64,000 nt of DNA from contig JACQWQ010000026.1 in NCBI GenBank assembly GCA_016209205.1, forward strand, positions 1 to 64,000, read 5' to 3'. Source of the DNA: Chloroflexota bacterium. Lineage in GTDB: Bacteria > Chloroflexota > Anaerolineae > UBA4142 > SHND01. Position numbers and translations under genes: made by a program. The notes below the pieces were generated by a model. The model was not told the DNA's origin. It did no database searches and saw only the letters and a program-made list of their open reading frames with translations. This document shows, one piece after another, positions 51,749-62,104 of the stretch; position 1 is the first letter of the stretch; every line of letters starts with the position of its first letter.

Positions 51749-52168
51749 ATGTCTCCCGACCAAGTTAAACAGATTTTGCTCGATACCAAAACGATTGCCG
51801 TCGTCGGCATTTCGTCGCGTCCAAATCGGCCGGCCCATGATGTGCCGAAATATCTGCAAGAGCATGGCTATCGCATCATTCCCGTCAATCCGAATGGGAC
51901 GGAGATTCTCGGCGAAAAGGTGTATGCGCGGCTCACTGCGATTCCGAAAGAAATTCCGATAGACACGGTGCAAATTTTTTTGCGTTCCGAAGAGGCGCCG
52001 CCGGTCGTCGAAGATGCGATCAAAATCGGCGCCAAGGTGGTGTGGATGCAAGAAGGTGTGCACAACGACGCCGCCGCCAAACGCGCCGCAGAGGCGGGCT
52101 TGCAAGTCGTCCAAGACCGCTGTATGCGCGCGGCGCACCGCTTCTTTTTTGCGGAAGCGAAAAAGTAA
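51749..52168 (+). CDS. CoA-binding protein (YccU-like)
   Basis: 139-aa Rossmann-fold CoA-binding domain protein: TIAVVGISSRPNRPAHDVPK near the start, IIPVNPNGTEILGEKVY, VQIFLRSEEAPPVVEDAIKI, VVWMQEGVHN, then a conserved Cys-Met in VVQDRCMRAAHR. Small cytoplasmic protein common in bacteria, with no enzymatic role assigned. It is framed by repeats on both sides. Confidence 0.9.
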   Translation: MSPDQVKQILLDTKTIAVVGISSRPNRPAHDVPKYLQEHGYRIIPVNPNGTEILGEKVYARLTAIPKEIPIDTVQIFLRSEEAPPVVEDAIKIGAKVVWMQEGVHNDAAAKRAAEAGLQVVQDRCMRAAHRFFFAEAKK

Positions 52169-52169
52169 A

Positions 52170-52250
52170 ATTCAAAATTAGAAATTAGAAATTAGAAATT
52201 GAGGATTCGGGGTGTGAATTTCTAACTTCTAATTTTTAATTTCCAATTTC
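52170..52250. repeat. aaattagaaattag repeats with inverted copy
   Basis: ttagaaattagaaatt words are followed by tctaacttctaattttt. They fill the whole spacer up to the next ATG (52254), leaving no room for an SD, so the next gene may be leaderless or use the repeat as its leader. Confidence 0.8.
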
Positions 52251-52253
52251 CCC

Positions 52254-53048
52254 ATGTCCAAAGTCATCGTTTTCGTTCACGGCGCAGGTAAATTCAAGAA
52301 GAATTATTTCAAGGAACCCTTGGCCGCGTTGACCGCGCTGTTGGGCACGCAACCGCCTGCCGTCGGCGTGTGGTACTCGGATATCGCGAGCGTGGGCGCG
52401 TCGCTCGGCGTTGCCGCGCGCGGCAAAACACGCGGCAAAAGGGGACGAACGCTGGATGGAGACGAAGTCGCCAATTTCAAAGCCGCCTTCGCGATGTTGG
52501 TGCAAAGTGATTTCAACGCGCTGCCGCAATACGAGCGCCACACCATCGCGTTCGCCATGCCCGCGCAGTTCCTCGCCGAAGTCATCGCGACGGATTTGAC
52601 CCAGGTCGCGGGCTATCTGTTCGATTCCAAAACGTACAGCGCGATTCAGACGCGCATGCGCGACGGCTTGAATCAGGCGTTGGGCATGGGCGACGAAATC
52701 GTGATTGCGAGTCATTCGCTTGGCTCGGTGGTCGCGTTCGATTGCCTCAAAGAGTCGGCGGGCAATTCCAATGTCGCGTCGCTTTTTACGCTCGGCTCGC
52801 CGCTGTCCAAATTACGTCGTTTGAATCTGCGTACGGGCGACCTCGGTGCAATTCCCGGAAATGTGGGCGAATGGTTGAATTTGTACGATTCGACCGACCC
52901 GGTTGCCAACGCACTGGGGCCGGTGTTTCCTTCGCGCCCGTTCCGTCTGCGCGACGTGTTTGTAGATGTGGATACCGACCCGATTCGTTCGCACGATTAT
53001 TTCAGGAATGAAGAGACGCTGACGGAACTCGCCGCCGCGATGTTGTAA
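52254..53048 (+). CDS. alpha/beta hydrolase fold protein
   Basis: 264 aa. It starts VIVFVHGAGKFKKNYFKEP (oxyanion-type HGxG) and has the nucleophile elbow IASHSLGSVVAFDCLKE (Ser in SHSLG), then LFTLGSPLSKLRRL and a late His in PIRSHDYF that could complete the triad. No signal peptide. Probable esterase or lipase-like serine hydrolase of unknown substrate. A bidirectional terminator follows. Confidence 0.85.
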   Translation: MSKVIVFVHGAGKFKKNYFKEPLAALTALLGTQPPAVGVWYSDIASVGASLGVAARGKTRGKRGRTLDGDEVANFKAAFAMLVQSDFNALPQYERHTIAFAMPAQFLAEVIATDLTQVAGYLFDSKTYSAIQTRMRDGLNQALGMGDEIVIASHSLGSVVAFDCLKESAGNSNVASLFTLGSPLSKLRRLNLRTGDLGAIPGNVGEWLNLYDSTDPVANALGPVFPSRPFRLRDVFVDVDTDPIRSHDYFRNEETLTELAAAML

Positions 53049-53051
53049 GCA

Positions 53052-53083
53052 AAAAACCGCGCCCTTGAGGGGCGCGGTTTTTT
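53052..53083. terminator. bidirectional terminator between convergent genes
   Basis: aaaaaaccgcgccc (53052-53065) pairs with ggggcgcggttttt (53070-53083), loop ttga, with A and T runs on both sides, between the hydrolase (+) and the foldase (-). Confidence 0.92.
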
Positions 53084-53131
53084 TGTGGGCTGGATGTAGG
53101 GGCGACGGCTTGTCCTCGCCCGATCTGTCTC

Positions 53132-54442
53132 TTATTGATTCGTCGCGGAACTGATCGGTTTTTTGACTTCGCTCGGCACATAGTCCGCCGAGAAAAAGCG
53201 CTGGATCGTCGAAGTGACGCGAACGAGCTTGAGCCAGTCGTCGAGTGCGGTTGCCCGTTTCTGCGCCAGCGCGGCTTCGTCGAGCGCGCGATTCGCGTCC
53301 CTTTCGAGAACCTTGATGACGTGCAGACCGAACGTCGAAGTCACGGGCGCGCTGACCTGAAGCACGGGCAGACTGAACGCCGCGTCTTCAAATTCTTGAA
53401 TGAACTGCCCACGCGCCGCCCAACCGAGATCGCCTTTGTTGGTCTTGGCGCTGGGGTCAATCGAAAGTTCTACTGCCAACTTTTCAAAATCCTCGCCTGC
53501 TTTTAACCGCTCTAGGATCTTTTGCGCTTCGTCGAATGTTTTGACGAGAATGTGCGCGATGTGAATTTGTTCTGCCGTCGTCTTGACCTCTTTGGCGAGC
53601 GCATCGTTCAATTTTTCGCGCAGCAAATTTGTCTGGACAATTTTCCGGTAATCGTCAAACGAGTATTGGCCCTGACTGATATTGTCTTTGAGCTTGTTCA
53701 GCTCGGTGTGGTATGCTTCCGCGCTCAAAGGCGTTTGGGTCGGCTGCGGTGTTTCAGTCGGGCTTTCCGTTGGCGTTGCCGCCAGAGTCGCGGTCAGCGT
53801 TGCAGTAGCGGTGAGGGTTGCCATTGCCGTCGGCGAGACGGATGGCGTGGCGGTGTTGGTCGGCGTGAGAGTAGGCATGCGCGTGTTGGTCGGCGTAGGC
53901 GATGGACCGGCGGTCGGTGTGAGTGTAGGGCGGTCATAGCCGAGATTCTCTTTGATCGAGAATTCGATTTCGTTGTCCACTTCTGCCATTGTGACGGTGA
54001 TGCCGCGCTTGCTGGCTTCTTGACGCACGAGCTCGTCGTCAATGGCGTTTTCGAGGCCTTTGCTCGATACTTGCAAGAGCGCGGTTTGCAGCTGCGAGAG
54101 CTGCTGCTGGTAATACTGCACGATGGACTGCATCGAGGGATCGTTCGGATCGAACTGCTGGAAAGCATTGTTGATGCTGTTGATGCGCGACAAGATGACT
54201 TGCGTATCGTAACGCACGCGGGCTTGATAATCGCGCACCTTGAGCGGCGCGCCATTGACGGTGGCGATGGTTTCATCTTGAATGGCGAGCACGGTGCGCC
54301 AATAGCCGAGGCCGAGCACGATCACAATGAGCGCGCCGACAATGCCGAGCGCGATCAAGAGCACGCGCTGCTGTTGCTGTTCGCGTTCGCGCACGCGCGA
54401 TTGTTTGCGCGTTTCAGATTGGGGTTGATTCTTTTTGGGCAT
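53132..54442 (-). CDS. membrane-anchored PpiC-type peptidyl-prolyl isomerase (foldase)
   Basis: 436 aa. A short charged N-terminus (KKNQPQSETRKQSR) and one membrane helix (about 26-48, VLLIALGIVGALIVIVLGLG) place the rest outside. A SurA-like N-terminal region (IATVNGAPLKVRDYQARVRY, DDELVRQEASKRGITVTMAE) is interrupted by a long Thr/Pro linker (TPTAGPSPTPTNTRMPTLTP and similar, about 173-240). A parvulin/PpiC domain follows: IHIAHILVKTFDEAQKIL, KGDLGWAARGQFIQEFEDAA, TFGLHVIKV. It assists folding of secreted proteins such as the large lipase further along. Confidence 0.92.
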   Translation of the reverse strand: MPKKNQPQSETRKQSRVREREQQQQRVLLIALGIVGALIVIVLGLGYWRTVLAIQDETIATVNGAPLKVRDYQARVRYDTQVILSRINSINNAFQQFDPNDPSMQSIVQYYQQQLSQLQTALLQVSSKGLENAIDDELVRQEASKRGITVTMAEVDNEIEFSIKENLGYDRPTLTPTAGPSPTPTNTRMPTLTPTNTATPSVSPTAMATLTATATLTATLAATPTESPTETPQPTQTPLSAEAYHTELNKLKDNISQGQYSFDDYRKIVQTNLLREKLNDALAKEVKTTAEQIHIAHILVKTFDEAQKILERLKAGEDFEKLAVELSIDPSAKTNKGDLGWAARGQFIQEFEDAAFSLPVLQVSAPVTSTFGLHVIKVLERDANRALDEAALAQKRATALDDWLKLVRVTSTIQRFFSADYVPSEVKKPISSATNQ

Positions 54443-54451
54443 GGTTCAAAA

Positions 54452-54504
54452 TGACGAGTCTCCACGCTTTTTGCTCGATGTACGTTGGGCGTGGAGACTC
54501 GTCA
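54452..54504. repeat. palindromic repeat, family shared with 2135-2187
   Basis: Arms tgacgagtctccacg (54452-54466) and 54490-54504 are exact complements. It lies between rpsR and the foldase gene, both on the minus strand, so it may end the ribosomal-protein transcript. Confidence 0.75.
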
Positions 54505-54566
54505 AGCGCATAGACGTTCGCGCCGCCTATGCCCTGCTGTTTTTGGATCGAAAAGTTGCGGCGGCG

Positions 54567-54941
54567 TTATCCGTTCATACCGCGCACGTGTTCGGGCGCA
54601 AAGGGCAAGAGCGCAAGATGGCGCGCGCGTTTGATGGCCACGGCCAATTCGCGTTGATGTCGCGCACAGGTGCCGATTTTGCGGCGCGGGCGAATCTTGC
54701 CGCGATCGGTCAGATAGCGGCGTAGTTGATCGCCGTTCTTGTAATCAATGACCTTGTTTTTGTCTTTGCAGTAAATACAGACCCGGCGCTGGGGCGGCGC
54801 GAAACGGCGCTGTCCATCGCGGTTGGTTTGATTGCGGTCGCCGCCGCGCTCGAAGCGCGGACCGCGTCCGCCGCCCGACCCACCGCCGCGCGGACCGGAA
54901 CTGCTGCGCGGACCGGAACTGCTGCGTGTTGGATTGTCCAT
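54567..54941 (-). CDS. rpsR: 30S ribosomal protein bS18
   Basis: 124 aa; the conserved core (from about residue 50) contains CIYCKDKNKVIDYKNGDQLR, YLTDRGKIRPRRKIG, CARHQRELAVAIKRARHLAL and LPF. Its Cys pair plus a later Cys suggest a zinc-type form. The first 48 residues are an unusual Gly/Arg/Ser-rich extension (GPRSSSGPRGGGSGGGRG), longer than the typical 75-90 aa protein. Last gene of the rpsF-ssb-rpsR operon. Confidence 0.96.
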   Translation of the reverse strand: MDNPTRSSSGPRSSSGPRGGGSGGGRGPRFERGGDRNQTNRDGQRRFAPPQRRVCIYCKDKNKVIDYKNGDQLRRYLTDRGKIRPRRKIGTCARHQRELAVAIKRARHLALLPFAPEHVRGMNG

Positions 54942-54966
54942 ACGTTACGTTAATTGCTCCTGATAA

Positions 54967-55067
54967 GACCTGACAGGTTTTTGCAACCTTCGCGTGAAGA
55001 GTGGCGTCTGCTGCGAACTTTTGCGAATGCGTTGCCCAAAACTATTGTGGTCGAAACCTGTCAGGTC
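54967..55067. repeat. inverted repeat of the GACCTGACAGGTTT family between rpsR and ssb
   Basis: gacctgacaggttt (54967-54980) and aaacctgtcaggtc (55054-55067) are exact complements about 73 bp apart. Related to the palindrome at 1410-1440. Confidence 0.75.
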
Positions 55068-55076
55068 GGGCTAAAT

Positions 55077-55490
55077 TCAAATGGATGGTTCGTCCGTCCC
55101 CGGCGCGCTAATGTCGCCCAGGGCAGAATCCAGCGCGCCGCTGTCGTCCGGACGCCCCTTGCGGTCGAGAATGTTTACATCATTGGCGACGACTTCGGTG
55201 CGATAGTGTTTTTGTCCGTTGTCGCCTTCCCAACTGCGCGTTTCCAAACGCCCTTCGACATAGACCATCGAACCTTTGGTGAGGTACTGGCTGCAAATTT
55301 CGGCGAGCCGCCCCCACGCGACGACGTTGAACCAATCGGTGACTTCGGCGCGTTCGCCTTCGGGTTTCATGTAGGTGCGCGAAACCGCGACGCTGAACGA
55401 GGTGACGGGCTTGCCGCTCGGCGTATAACGCATTTCGGGATCGCGTCCAAGGTTGCCAATGATCATGACTTTGTTGAGACCGCGTGCCAT
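55077..55490 (-). CDS. ssb: single-stranded DNA-binding protein
   Basis: 137 aa from ATG 55490 (AAGGGAG 6 bp upstream). OB fold: MARGLNKVMIIGNLGRDPEM, RYTPSGKPVTSFSVAVSRTY, TDWFNVVAWGRLAEICSQYL, KGSMVYVEGRLETRSWE, YRTEVVANDVNILDRK. The short acidic tail ends DEPSI rather than the usual DDIPF, so the partner-binding tip differs. Operon partner of rpsF and rpsR, a common bacterial arrangement. Confidence 0.97.
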   Translation of the reverse strand: MARGLNKVMIIGNLGRDPEMRYTPSGKPVTSFSVAVSRTYMKPEGERAEVTDWFNVVAWGRLAEICSQYLTKGSMVYVEGRLETRSWEGDNGQKHYRTEVVANDVNILDRKGRPDDSGALDSALGDISAPGTDEPSI

Positions 55491-55492
55491 GT

Positions 55493-55939
55493 TCAACTCC
55501 CTTCTGTTGTCGTTGCCGGTACCTCAGTGGGTGTTTCCGTTGCCGGTGTTGCGGCGGCTGCTTCCGCAGCTTGCGCCGCAGGCGCCGCTTCCATTGCCGC
55601 TGCGGTTTCTGTCGCCGCCGCTGCGGGCGCCGGGGCAGGCGGTTGGGGCGGGGTGAGTTTGTCCACGCGCACGCACAAAAAGCGCAGCACGTCGTCGTTT
55701 AATTTCAGCGCGCGTTCGACCGGGCGCACGGCAGTGCCCGGCAGCATCACATACAGCGTAGTATAGTACCCGTCGTGGTTTTTGTGGATCGGAAAGGCAA
55801 GGCGGCGTCTACCCCAATCGTTGCGGGCGACGATCTCACCACCGGCGTTTTTCACCTGTGCGGCGATACGGGCATTGGCGGCGTCGAGTTTGGCTTCTTC
55901 GAGTGGGCGCAAGATGTAGGTCAATTCGTAGTTTGACAA
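55493..55939 (-). CDS. rpsF: 30S ribosomal protein bS6
   Basis: 148 aa. I placed the start at TTG 55939 because GAAGGGAG stands 5 bp before it and the conserved sequence begins at once (SNYELTYILRPLEEAKLDAA). Then VKNAGGEIVARNDWGRRRLA, FPIHKNHDGYYTTLYVML and LKLNDDVLRFLCVRVDK. The C-terminal 48 residues are an Ala/Pro/Thr-rich tail, longer than in most bS6. First gene of the operon; ssb follows 3 bp downstream. Confidence 0.96.
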   Translation of the reverse strand: MSNYELTYILRPLEEAKLDAANARIAAQVKNAGGEIVARNDWGRRRLAFPIHKNHDGYYTTLYVMLPGTAVRPVERALKLNDDVLRFLCVRVDKLTPPQPPAPAPAAAATETAAAMEAAPAAQAAEAAAATPATETPTEVPATTTEGS

Positions 55940-56133
55940 GAGGGCTCCTTCCCTTGGGAAATGCTTGGGCAGTTCACAAAAAGGATTTCCATCGCCCAAA
56001 GCGGTTGATTCCTTTTTGCAACCTGCCCACTGCGCAGCACAAAAAACGCGCCCGCGTTCTTGTGCGAGGCGCAGAGCGAAAAGGTACGTGCAAAGAAATA
56101 CTTTGCGGATTTTGTTTGAAACGAACGGGCGCG

Positions 56134-56162
56134 ATTATAGCATTGGCATCGTTCGCGTGCAA
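56134..56162 (-). promoter_or_regulatory. promoter of the rpsF-ssb-rpsR operon
   Basis: On the minus strand, TTGCAC (plus 56157-56162), a 17-bp spacer and TATAAT (plus 56134-56139). Transcription would start near 56127, giving a leader of nearly 190 nt before rpsF. The leader contains a GC-rich hairpin near 56045-56060 followed by a T run (gcgcgttttttg), possibly an attenuator; S6-S18 feedback on such leaders is known in bacteria. I see no gene between 55940 and 56254. Confidence 0.75.
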
Positions 56163-56254
56163 ATTTGATTCGCAATTGTCACGGTTTGCTTGGTGGAGTA
56201 GGTCTGATTGACCGTCGCATAAAACGTGCGCGGAGTGCCGTGTATTCGCGCGCT

Positions 56255-57274
56255 CTATTTTGTTAACGCTGCTTTGGGACGCCAGCGTGTCCAGTATTTT
56301 GAACTCACCAACCAAATGGTAAACCCCAGCGAAACCAAGCCGATTACGTTTCCGACTAACTTGGCGAGGGTTTCTTGAAGATCGTGGGATTCCTGTGCTT
56401 GACGCACTTGCGGCGCAAGATACTCTTGAGGGATTTTGAGTAAGAGCACCGGTTGTGCGACGGGAAGCCACGTCGGTCCCAAGAAACTTTGGATCGTACC
56501 GATTACATAGATGGGCTTGCCTTCAAAAATGACACCCCGATTCTCGGCTGCCCAGCCCGCCCACGAGAAATCCGAGTTAAGGTCACCATCCGATGAAATC
56601 AATTGGTCGTTCAAGGATAGAAAAATGCCGTTGGCAGATCGAAAAGTACGATCCAAAGAGAAATTACCTACGACTTTACCGCTCCGGGCCATCGATTTTA
56701 TACCTGCGGTACTAAGCTTGCCGTAAAGAGTTGGATATTCTGCACCCTTTTGTTCAAGCAAAAAACTGGTGCTTGGTGTGGGGAGAGACGGGTCTTGTAC
56801 CACCACGGCTAGATTAAAGATTGGGTAAATTCCTTTTGCTGTCTGAAGCCGCGACTTGAGTTCACGAGAGATATTAGCCCCCTCTTCCAGAGCTATATGT
56901 TCCAACGGAACCTGTTCGTTCGATTTCACATTCACGAGCCAATAGGTGAGGTCCGCATTTCCTGTGGCTTTTCGCTGTTCCAGAATCCAATACTCCACGA
57001 TCGGATACGAACCGCGATATCCTGCATCAAGCAGTTGCGCAAGGCGCGCCGCCTTGTCCGCATCACCGACACATGCAGCCACAAGCACATCTACATTGTC
57101 AGGATAGCGCGCTTCTTCGCTCCATGGCGGCGCCAGACATTGAAACAAGAATTCGAACACATGATTGCGCGGCAGCCACCAGCCCCAACTCCAGGTCCAA
57201 TACAACAGCCAGACGAGCGAGAGGAATGTGACGCCCCTGCGATGGGTTTGGATTAAAGATACAAGACGCTGCAT
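56255..57274 (-). CDS. membrane protein of unknown function with large central domain
   Basis: 339 aa from ATG 57274 (GAGAGGGA 8 bp upstream). Two hydrophobic segments bracket the protein: near the N-terminus (GVTFLSLVWLLYWTWSWGWW) and near the C-terminus (LVGNVIGLVSLGFTIWLVSS). The domain between them has no motif I recognise; features are VDVLVAACVGDADKAARLAQ early and FEGKPIYVIGTIQSFLGPTW late. Possibly an exposed regulatory or trafficking protein. It lies between the ribosomal operon and the lipase gene, on the same strand as both. Confidence 0.75.
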   Translation of the reverse strand: MQRLVSLIQTHRRGVTFLSLVWLLYWTWSWGWWLPRNHVFEFLFQCLAPPWSEEARYPDNVDVLVAACVGDADKAARLAQLLDAGYRGSYPIVEYWILEQRKATGNADLTYWLVNVKSNEQVPLEHIALEEGANISRELKSRLQTAKGIYPIFNLAVVVQDPSLPTPSTSFLLEQKGAEYPTLYGKLSTAGIKSMARSGKVVGNFSLDRTFRSANGIFLSLNDQLISSDGDLNSDFSWAGWAAENRGVIFEGKPIYVIGTIQSFLGPTWLPVAQPVLLLKIPQEYLAPQVRQAQESHDLQETLAKLVGNVIGLVSLGFTIWLVSSKYWTRWRPKAALTK

Positions 57275-57456
57275 TGTGAATTCCCTCTCCCCAACACCGC
57301 CAAGCGTCATAGTTCTGCCACGTGCGCTGACGCTTGGCGGTGCTTCGCTGTGACTCGCCCCGTCATGGTCCGAACGAGGCATCGAATTTTGATGGTCGGC
57401 TCACCGCATCGAAATACACGCGCAAGCCCACAGCATTGCTGTGCTCGCCGCAAAAA

Positions 57457-60400
57457 CTACTCGTCTCGCTCGTCCTCACGAACTTGAATATTTCCTTCCG
57501 TCAGCGTCCCGTCGTTGCCGTAACCGTTGCTGAAAGAAATGGCAAAGGTGTCTGTGTCCCTGCCCGGTTCGCCGTTGTCTTGAAGGGTTACGGTGAACTG
57601 AACCGTCGTGGTCTTGTTGAGAATTCCCGTGCCCTGAATCACGGCGCGGTTTTCTGTAACCACCAAGTCTTCAAGCGTGGTACTCTTGAACTTGATGCCC
57701 GCCGCTTTGTCTTCATACTCGATTTCCCCTTTAAGCGGACCGCCCACTTTTTTGCGTTTCGCCTCGACCTTGAACGATGCTTTCTTGCCGCTTACGGTGG
57801 AGGGGATTTTGCCTTCGCCCTTGACCTTTGCTTTTGCCGAGACCGCAGTGGGAGTATTCGTCACAGACGGCGTGCTGGAGGGGATGGGTGTCGGGGTCGG
57901 AGTATAGGTCGCTGTAACGGTTGGCGCGTCTGTAGGTGTGACCGTTTGTGTTACAGTACTCGTTGGTATGCTGGTTGGGGTGAACGTTGCGGTACTGGCT
58001 AGCGTTTCGGTTGGAATTGGTGACTCGGTTGGTGTATTGGTTGGCGTGCTTGTCGGTGTATCCGTCGGTGTTGGAGTTGGGAGCGCGATGATATTGGCGC
58101 GCAAGGTATCGCTAACCACAAATCCAGCGGTGTCTGTGATTGTCAGCGTCACAGTAAAGTCGCCTGCCGCACTGTAACTGTGTGTCGGAGTCAATGTATC
58201 CGCAAGCGTACTCCCATCACCAAAATCCCAACCGATTTCGTGTGTATCGTTCGGGTTGGGGTCGGTGAACCCGCCATGAAGTGTAAGCACAGCGCCAACG
58301 GTGCCGGTAATGTCATCTCCGGCTTCGATCAAGGGAGGGTTGGGAACTTGAGATGCAGCCGACGGCAAATCAAAAGATAGCGTGTCAACCTGACCCTGGA
58401 CCGTGTTGCCCACACGCCCGAACAAACTGACGGCTGCCTGCGAATCACCAAAAGTGCCCATGAGTTGGTATTCGCCATTACCGGTTCCTGTTACGGTGAG
58501 CGTATAGTTTCCGGGCGTGGGATTAAACAGGGTCAAGTACTTGTCGTCATTTGTAGTATCGCGAGCATAACTCCCCAACTCTAATTCCTGAATGGTATCG
58601 TTGGGTGCGCCAGGTTGATACCCAAGCCGATGTCCGTTCGGATCGGTCAACGTTAATTCGACGGGGCTGAATGCCACAATGTACATCATCCCCGTTACGG
58701 GCATCGGTACCTGTTCAGCGGCGCTCGGTAACATCTCCGCCGCCAAAGAACCTGCCATATCGTTTCCCATCAAGCACCTGATCGTCGCGCGGATTGTCTC
58801 TTCTTGACCTGCCAAGGTCGCATGTTCCTTGTTCGGAATGGCTATTGACGAAGGTGTGTGTCCATTGTACCAGATACCCTCTGGGTTCGCGCTGATACTT
58901 GGCACATATCCATCACCCTTATGGTCAGGATCTTTGTCTTTGGGAAGATCCTGTACATATTTTCCATTGAACCAGTATGGCGCTTGGCTGATGCTTGGAT
59001 CCGTAACCTCATAGGACCTGGTTGTATCTAGTCCATCGCCAAAGATCATGCATACATTTTCCTGGACCGGATTCAACCGCTCGTCCAGCAACTGCATGCG
59101 CGCTGGCGCGTTCAGACCGAAATACTGGGTCTCCCATCCAATGGGGTCGCTCGTAACTTTTGGATTGCCCGTATAAGCGTCAAATGCTTTTCCCGCCATC
59201 TGCTCGCTCAGCCCATTACCTTGTTCATGAGCCACGACACTTGAATCTTCCAACAGGGGATTTGCCATGCGTCCGAAAGGAAGCGGATTACCTTGACTGT
59301 CTTGTAGGGAGGCAATGATGTCGTTGTAGGCAGCCAAGAACTCGGGCAAGATGGTTGGACCATTGACCGGATCGTGAGCATATTGATATTTCTCGTTGTC
59401 ATCTTTCCACGCCCACCAACAATTGTTTTGAGCATAATAGATACACGTAACATCATAGCCATGCGCTTTTGCGCGCGTGGGCGCTACATCGTTCAGGGCA
59501 ATCATTTGAATCGGATCCAAGCCCTGGGGCTGGACGCCTTCCAGCGGATAATAGGGTGCAGGCAGCCCTTTTTGAGGTCCACCAATGCTCACAAATTTTC
59601 TGACGTCATTGCCGTACAAAGAGGCAGCACTTTCAATATAGGTGCGTGCCACCAATGTTCCCGTACTATGTCCTATCAAATCAACTTTGATAGGCACTGT
59701 ACCATCGCTGCCGGATACCCACGCAACCGCAGATGCTTTGCCTTTGGCATCATCAATTCTCGTCTTCAAGTGTTCCGCGGACGTTAGGTTCGAAGTGAAC
59801 CAGTCATACGGAAACTCGAAATAGGTCTTTTCCCACTCGAAACCCATCTTTTCGAGCGCCCAAAAGAGATTATTGTATTGCCCAAGAATATTCGCGGGAC
59901 CATTGTCCAGATGGGGATCGCCACCATATCTGGGCGGCAGCGTCGCGCCGAGACCGGGCAGGAAAATGATGGGATGGATTTGCGCGGTTGGATGAGAAAT
60001 GGTCTTTTGGGCTTGGCCCAACATTACGTTGCTTGCGCGCAATTCAAGCTGCCCCGCGTTCGATGGCTGAATCCACACGTTCCAAGTAAACGCGTATGTT
60101 TCATTTGCTTGGAACGTCCAAGTGCATTCACCTTCATAAGATATATAGCTGTAGGGCTCACCATTGTACGAACCTTTCGTACCGGAACACCCTGCAGCTC
60201 CCGACACAATATAGAACCGTGTCGTGTTACTTGACGAACCAAACTGGAAGGGGATTACTGTGGTCAGCTCTGTTGATTGTGGGTTCGTTACTATTATTTT
60301 AATAGTCAGCGGATTTGGCTTGTACCATCCATTCTGTATGTCCAATGTACTCATTGCATTTCCACTTGCATCTGTCACCGCAAGCGAAATCAACGGTTGG

Positions 60401-62000
60401 GTTGGGGTCGGGGTTGCTGTCGGCGTAGATGTAGCCGTTGCCGTTGCCGTCGGCGTGGGATTCGCCGTTCCCAATTCCGCATAATACACTTGCCCGTTCG
60501 CGCCGCTCCACACAAATTGTCCTACCCCTGCATCATCCACGATAACAGAACCCCAACGCTCCGTGTAGGACGCCGCATCGTTGCTCTGCAGCGCCGTCGT
60601 CCAGCCGCCGCCGTCGTAATGACTCAACTGGAGCAGCGGCGGCGTCTGCGTCCAGTCGTCCAAACCGACATAGACATTGTTAGCCGAACCCGCGCCCACA
60701 AGCGGACTGCCCGGCATATCACCGCCGCCTTGACCAAAGAGCACATTCGCTGCTCCCGTCCATCCCCCGCTCTGTAACTTGGCGGCATACGCAATCGCAT
60801 ACCCCGTGTCCGCAAAACTTCGCCACGCCAAGTGCGCGTTCCCGTCCGCGTCAAACGCCAGCGCGGGGGCGTTGGTATCTTGCGCAACTTGTTCGGGCGC
60901 ACTCCATTGCGCGTCGTTCGCGCAGTCCCCGTTCGCCGCCGCGAGATTGCATGCGCGATAGTTGAGCGGCGCGCAATTGTTGCCGTTTTCGTCGCACGCC
61001 CACGGCAGATATGCAACACCGACCATGGGCGCGCTGCCCACCGCCGCCGCGCCCGTCATTTCCAAATACGCGCTGTCTTGGTGCAATTCGGTCGGACCGG
61101 TCCAATTTCCGGCGGCTTGCCCTTCGGCATACATGACGTGATAGACGCTGAACCCGTCGGGCGTCAGGTCTTCTTGGAGCCACACTGCGTGCAGTTGGCT
61201 TGCGCCGCCATAATGCGTCGCGCCCAGTTGGGCGTTGTAACTGGTCGCGCCGGTGGAAAGGGTTTGTGGCGGCGAGCGCGGGCAGCCACGCCGCATCATT
61301 CGTCACGTCGAGATATTGCGGCGCGGTCCATGCGCTGCTGTTGGCGACGCGCGTGCTGAGCCACAGTCCGGCGGGTGGTCCATCCGAATACCATACCGCG
61401 GTCAAATTACCTGTCGCATCCGCCGTGATTGCAGGGGCGCCGGACCAACCCAGCCCTGCGGCGAGATCCGTGATGGCGGTATTCGCATGGGGCGCAGGGT
61501 TCGCGTTGGGCGGCGATGAATTTTTGCGTCCCGGGGTCGCGTTCGGATTGACGCTCAAGCGCAAAATTTGAATTTGATGTTTGGCATTGACGCGCACGAG
61601 CGCGTCCACATTCGCGCCCGCTGCGAGGGCATCCAGCGCGATTTTTTTCCGCCCTGCGGCAAGGCGTGATTTGGCAGTGACGCGCCAAGCCATCACCCCG
61701 TGCGTGGTGCGGAGTGTAATCCGTTTGCCCTTGATGCGTTGGATGCTGCCGGTGAGGTGATAGACCCCGGGCGCAAGTTTACGTGTGGCGCGTCCCGGGG
61801 CGGGCGTGCGTGCGCGTGGCTTGCGGCAGCGCGGTCTTGGACGATTTGGCGCGGCGTGTTGCGGCGGCGGGCGGCGGTGCGGCAGGTCCTGGTTGGCTCA
61901 CTTGCTGTGCGCGCAGGGGCGGAGAAAAAGTGACCAGCAACAGCAAGGCAACAAAAAGCGCGACGTACAGCGAAAGGCGGGAAAGCAATGCGAGTTTCAT
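57457..62000 (-). pseudogene. large secreted LCAT-like lipase/acyltransferase gene with two frameshifts
   Basis: The start is ATG 62000 with AAGGAG upstream; signal peptide MKLALLSRLSLYVALFVALL to about LRAQQ. This frame ends at 61779. The protein continues in a second frame (RATRKLAPGVYHL, about 61795 down to 61265, with TANHGV-like beta repeats such as GLGWSGAPAITADATGNLTA) and, after another shift near 61262, in the long third frame of about 1270 codons to 57457. That holds propeller-like repeats, TPT linkers, an LCAT-type domain (IIFLPGLGATLPPR, nucleophile VDLIGHSTGTLVARTYIE), a PKD domain (IGWDFGDGSTLADTLTPTHS) and a C-terminal SKKASF-type beta domain. About 1510 residues if intact. It could be a pseudogene or carry assembly errors. 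Confidence 0.85.
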
Positions 62001-62104
62001 GCTGGGCTCCTTGAATTTTGAGAGATGTATGTGTTACGCCGCAACGGAAAGGACTGGGGCGCGCGAAACAGTGCTTCTACGATGAAAGCAGAAGGCAAAG
62101 AAGG

